Of a stretch of 64,000 nt of DNA, positions 61,891-64,000 are shown in pieces. Where the stretch lies: NCBI RefSeq assembly GCF_004745425.1, contig NZ_PGGK01000003.1, positions 186,001 to 250,000 of the forward strand. The letters run 5' to 3'. Every line of letters begins with the position of its first letter. Positions within the stretch are counted from its first letter, which is position 1. The position numbers and the translations under genes are program-made. A model generated the notes under the pieces. It was not told where the DNA came from. It did no database searches and saw only the letters and a list, made by a program, of their open reading frames with translations. This stretch comes from Methanolobus halotolerans (lineage in GTDB: Archaea > Halobacteriota > Methanosarcinia > Methanosarcinales > Methanosarcinaceae).

Positions 61891-63471
61891 ATGAAATATA
61901 TTATTGTAACAGGCGGAGTAATGAGCGGACTGGGTAAGGGAATAACAACCGCTTCCATCGGACGTAATCTGAAGAACAAAGGATATAAGGTCACAGCCAT
62001 CAAGATCGATCCTTATATTAATATTGATGCAGGCACCATGAGTCCTTTCCAGCATGGAGAGGTATTCGTACTCAAGGACGGAGGTGAGGTCGACCTTGAC
62101 CTTGGTAATTATGAGCGTTTTCTGGATACCGAACTGACAAGAGAGCACAATCTGACAACCGGGAAAGTATACCAGTCCGTGATAGCAAAGGAACGCAGGG
62201 GTGAATACCTTGGCAAGACAGTCCAGATAATACCTCATATCACAAACGAGATCAAGGGTCGCATAAGGAAGGTTGCTGCAAAGAGCGGTGCTGATATCTG
62301 TCTTATAGAGGTCGGCGGAACAGTCGGTGACATTGAAAGCATGCCTTTCCTGGAAGCTGTCAGGCAGATGCACAGGGAAGAGCCGAAGAAAGATATTGTC
62401 TTTGTACATGTGACCCTTGTGCCACTTGATTCTCAGGGAGACCAGAAGACAAAGCCTACTCAGCATTCTGTAAAGGACCTGAGGGAACTTGGCCTGACCC
62501 CCAATGTGATCGTTACAAGATGCAAGGAACCGTTGATTGAACACACTATCTCCAAGATAGCCCTGTTCTGCGATGTTCCTGAGGAAGCGGTTATAAGTGC
62601 TCACGATGCAAATGACATCTACGAAGTCCCTCTCATGATGGAGAAAGAGGGGTTGACCAGTTACGTAATGAAACTGATGGACCTCAGTTCCGATACCATT
62701 GACAACTCCTGGTCAGAAATGGTGGAGAGGATGAACAATCTCGAAGGTACCGTCAATATCGGGATCGTCGGAAAGTATACTCACCTTGAGGATTCCTATC
62801 TCAGTATCAGTGCATCTATCAAACATGCGGCCATCGAGTGTGGTGTGAAATTTTGTACCAGCTGGATCGATTCCGAATCATTTGAGAGCGACCCATCTTC
62901 CGTGGAAGCGCTTTCAAAGTACGACGGGATACTAGTGCCGGGTGGTTTCGGTGAAAGGGGAATTGAGGGAAAGATCATGGCCATCAGGTATGCCCGTGAG
63001 AATGATATCCCCTATCTGGGGCTCTGTCTGGGAATGCAACTCTGTGTGATCGAGTTTGCGCGGAATGTCGCAGGCCTGGAGAATGCAAATAGTTCGGAAT
63101 TCGACGAGAACACGCCATACCCGGTTATAGATTTGCTCCCGGAACAGGAAAACATAGTGGACATGGGTGCGACCATGCGCCTGGGGGATTATGAGGCGGA
63201 CCTGAAATCATGTACACTTGCCGAGACAATATACGGATGTTCCAGGATAATCGAACGTCACAGGCACAGATATGAGGTCAATCCGAATTTTGTTGACAGG
63301 ATCGAGGCAAAAGGGATGGTATTCTCAGGAAAGAACCGGAACAGGATGGAAATTGCAGAGATACCCGGTAAAAAGTTCTTCTTCGCATCCCAGTTCCACC
63401 CTGAGTTCAAGTCAAGGCCAGGTCGCCCTTCACCACCGTTCAAGGCATTCATACAGGCAATGATATCCTGA
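61891..63471 (+). CDS. pyrG: CTP synthase
   Basis: This 526-residue enzyme makes CTP from UTP, ATP and glutamine. The synthase domain begins [20 protein letters not shown] and includes [20 protein letters not shown]. The glutamine amidotransferase domain (about 290-525) has the nucleophile Cys in [11 protein letters not shown] and the His/Glu pair in [22 protein letters not shown] precedes the ATG. The length is normal for the family. Confidence 0.97.
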   Translation: MKYIIVTGGVMSGLGKGITTASIGRNLKNKGYKVTAIKIDPYINIDAGTMSPFQHGEVFVLKDGGEVDLDLGNYERFLDTELTREHNLTTGKVYQSVIAKERRGEYLGKTVQIIPHITNEIKGRIRKVAAKSGADICLIEVGGTVGDIESMPFLEAVRQMHREEPKKDIVFVHVTLVPLDSQGDQKTKPTQHSVKDLRELGLTPNVIVTRCKEPLIEHTISKIALFCDVPEEAVISAHDANDIYEVPLMMEKEGLTSYVMKLMDLSSDTIDNSWSEMVERMNNLEGTVNIGIVGKYTHLEDSYLSISASIKHAAIECGVKFCTSWIDSESFESDPSSVEALSKYDGILVPGGFGERGIEGKIMAIRYARENDIPYLGLCLGMQLCVIEFARNVAGLENANSSEFDENTPYPVIDLLPEQENIVDMGATMRLGDYEADLKSCTLAETIYGCSRIIERHRHRYEVNPNFVDRIEAKGMVFSGKNRNRMEIAEIPGKKFFFASQFHPEFKSRPGRPSPPFKAFIQAMIS

Positions 63472-63501
63472 GGGAATACTACAAAATGAGACAAATTGTC
63501 C

Positions 63502-64000
63502 CTAACTCATTTTCATTGGTTCCACTTTCATGTATTCCCTGAGAACCGTTGTTGCATAGCATCCTTTCGGAAGGGGGAAATCGAGGATAATTTTGCTTTT
63601 CCCGGGATTGAGTTCGTCCCGGTCCACCTGGAAGGAAGGTTCACAATGAAGCAATATCTCCCTGCGAAGTCCCTTTGAAGCCATATCGGGCATATCAGGT
63701 ACTTTGAAGCTTTCCGGCGGAATATTCATTTCAGCAAAAATATCACTTTCTATTCTTCCTGGTTCTCCGGATGCCAGTTCTGTCCCATAGCCGATCAGCG
63801 GGGCGGTCACGAAAGCTCTTTTCCTTCTGATCAGGTTATTCATGCCGCCGACATTCTCGTCGGTGACCTGCTGAGTTCTTTTAACATCAGGCAGGCCTTC
63901 CTTGTTCTTAAAACAGACGATGTCCCCGGATACTGCAGCGTCAAGAGGTAATCCGTTCCCTATACGATTGCAAATTATCCTGTTGAAATTGTATGACTGG
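63502..64000 (-). CDS. truD: tRNA pseudouridine synthase TruD, C-terminal part
   Basis: This is the C-terminal end of a longer frame that runs off the right edge: the first visible residues are QSYNFNRIICNRIGNGLPLD, followed by DIVCFKNKEGLPD, and the end GCYATTVLREYMKVEPMKMS. This order (Q-S-[YF]-x-F-N-R and C-Y-A-T-x-x-L-R-E) is typical of TruD, which modifies U13 of tRNA. The frame is open from 64000 to the stop codon at 63502, so an internal ATG near 63843 is not the real start. Confidence 0.85.
   Translation of the reverse strand, partial: QSYNFNRIICNRIGNGLPLDAAVSGDIVCFKNKEGLPDVKRTQQVTDENVGGMNNLIRRKRAFVTAPLIGYGTELASGEPGRIESDIFAEMNIPPESFKVPDMPDMASKGLRREILLHCEPSFQVDRDELNPGKSKIILDFPLPKGCYATTVLREYMKVEPMKMS

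Noticed and set aside
1-64000. tRNA, rRNA genes and CRISPR arrays
   Set aside because: I looked for cloverleaf-like ends (GTTCRANNC with a CCA-proximal stem) and for regularly spaced repeats on both strands and saw none that I could support. A covariance-model scan was not possible here.

Overview
The window is a gene-dense stretch of a methanogenic archaeon, most likely a methylotrophic member of the Methanosarcinaceae (a Methanolobus / Methanomethylovorans / Methanococcoides-like organism; the genus cannot be fixed from sequence reading alone). The evidence is a complete F420H2 dehydrogenase operon (fpoABCDHIJJKLMNO), an archaeal-type glutamyl-tRNA synthetase, archaeal TATA elements, strong Shine-Dalgarno sites of the GGAGGTGA type, and Methanosarcina-like small ferredoxins and lipoproteins. 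No rRNA, tRNA, CRISPR array or intact insertion sequence was seen.

Layout. 1-7.5 kb: a partial PLP-dependent (ornithine/lysine-type) decarboxylase, a TPR protein, a GerW/YtfJ-like protein, three related acidic lipoproteins (one with a copper-less cupredoxin domain, one truncated inside that domain, one without it), a ferredoxin that appears to start with AUA, a CDF cation exporter and a secreted C39-like protease. 7.9-22.5 kb: mixed housekeeping and signalling genes: a response-regulator/PAS/histidine kinase, a yeast-type cytosine deaminase, a U32 peptidase, FeoA, GltX, a fumarylacetoacetate-hydrolase-family enzyme paired with a small HTH protein, a tail-anchored TPR protein, a probable frameshifted gene, a peptide-deformylase-like protein, an LEA14-like lipoprotein, a PfpI/DJ-1 protein, a ferredoxin plus phytoene-desaturase-like flavoprotein pair, and an Lrp regulator. 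23.0-33.3 kb: the fpo operon, coding for the membrane-bound proton-pumping complex that passes electrons from F420H2 to methanophenazine; FpoF is not in the window.

33.4-38.2 kb is a small stress-like island: four DUF2795 paralogues and two PRC-barrel proteins, one fused to a hemerythrin domain, plus a K+-channel-like protein with an unusual filter. The PRC genes share a conserved leader, and the DUF2795 genes share promoter and ribosome-binding-site design. It is followed by a decayed TnpB fragment and a 2078-residue hybrid histidine kinase with many PAS/GAF domains, two receivers and an HPt domain, and by a GntP-family permease.

46.7-59.5 kb holds a chemotaxis-type operon on the minus strand: cheY-cheB-cheA-cheC-like-ftsA-like-cheR-cheC-cheC-cheD-membrane DUF835-like-cheC, followed by a hypothetical gene and a tandem pair of unknown paralogues. 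Its odd features are an FtsA/PilM-like actin-fold ATPase of 708 residues between the CheC-like gene and CheR, and four CheC-family proteins that each keep a different set of phosphatase active sites. No CheW, receptor, CheF or archaellum gene is present here, so this may be a non-canonical chemosensory module. The last 4 kb carries a nucleoside-recognition/gate-domain membrane protein, a Trm112-like zinc protein, a membrane protein of unknown function, CTP synthase (pyrG) and the C-terminal part of TruD.
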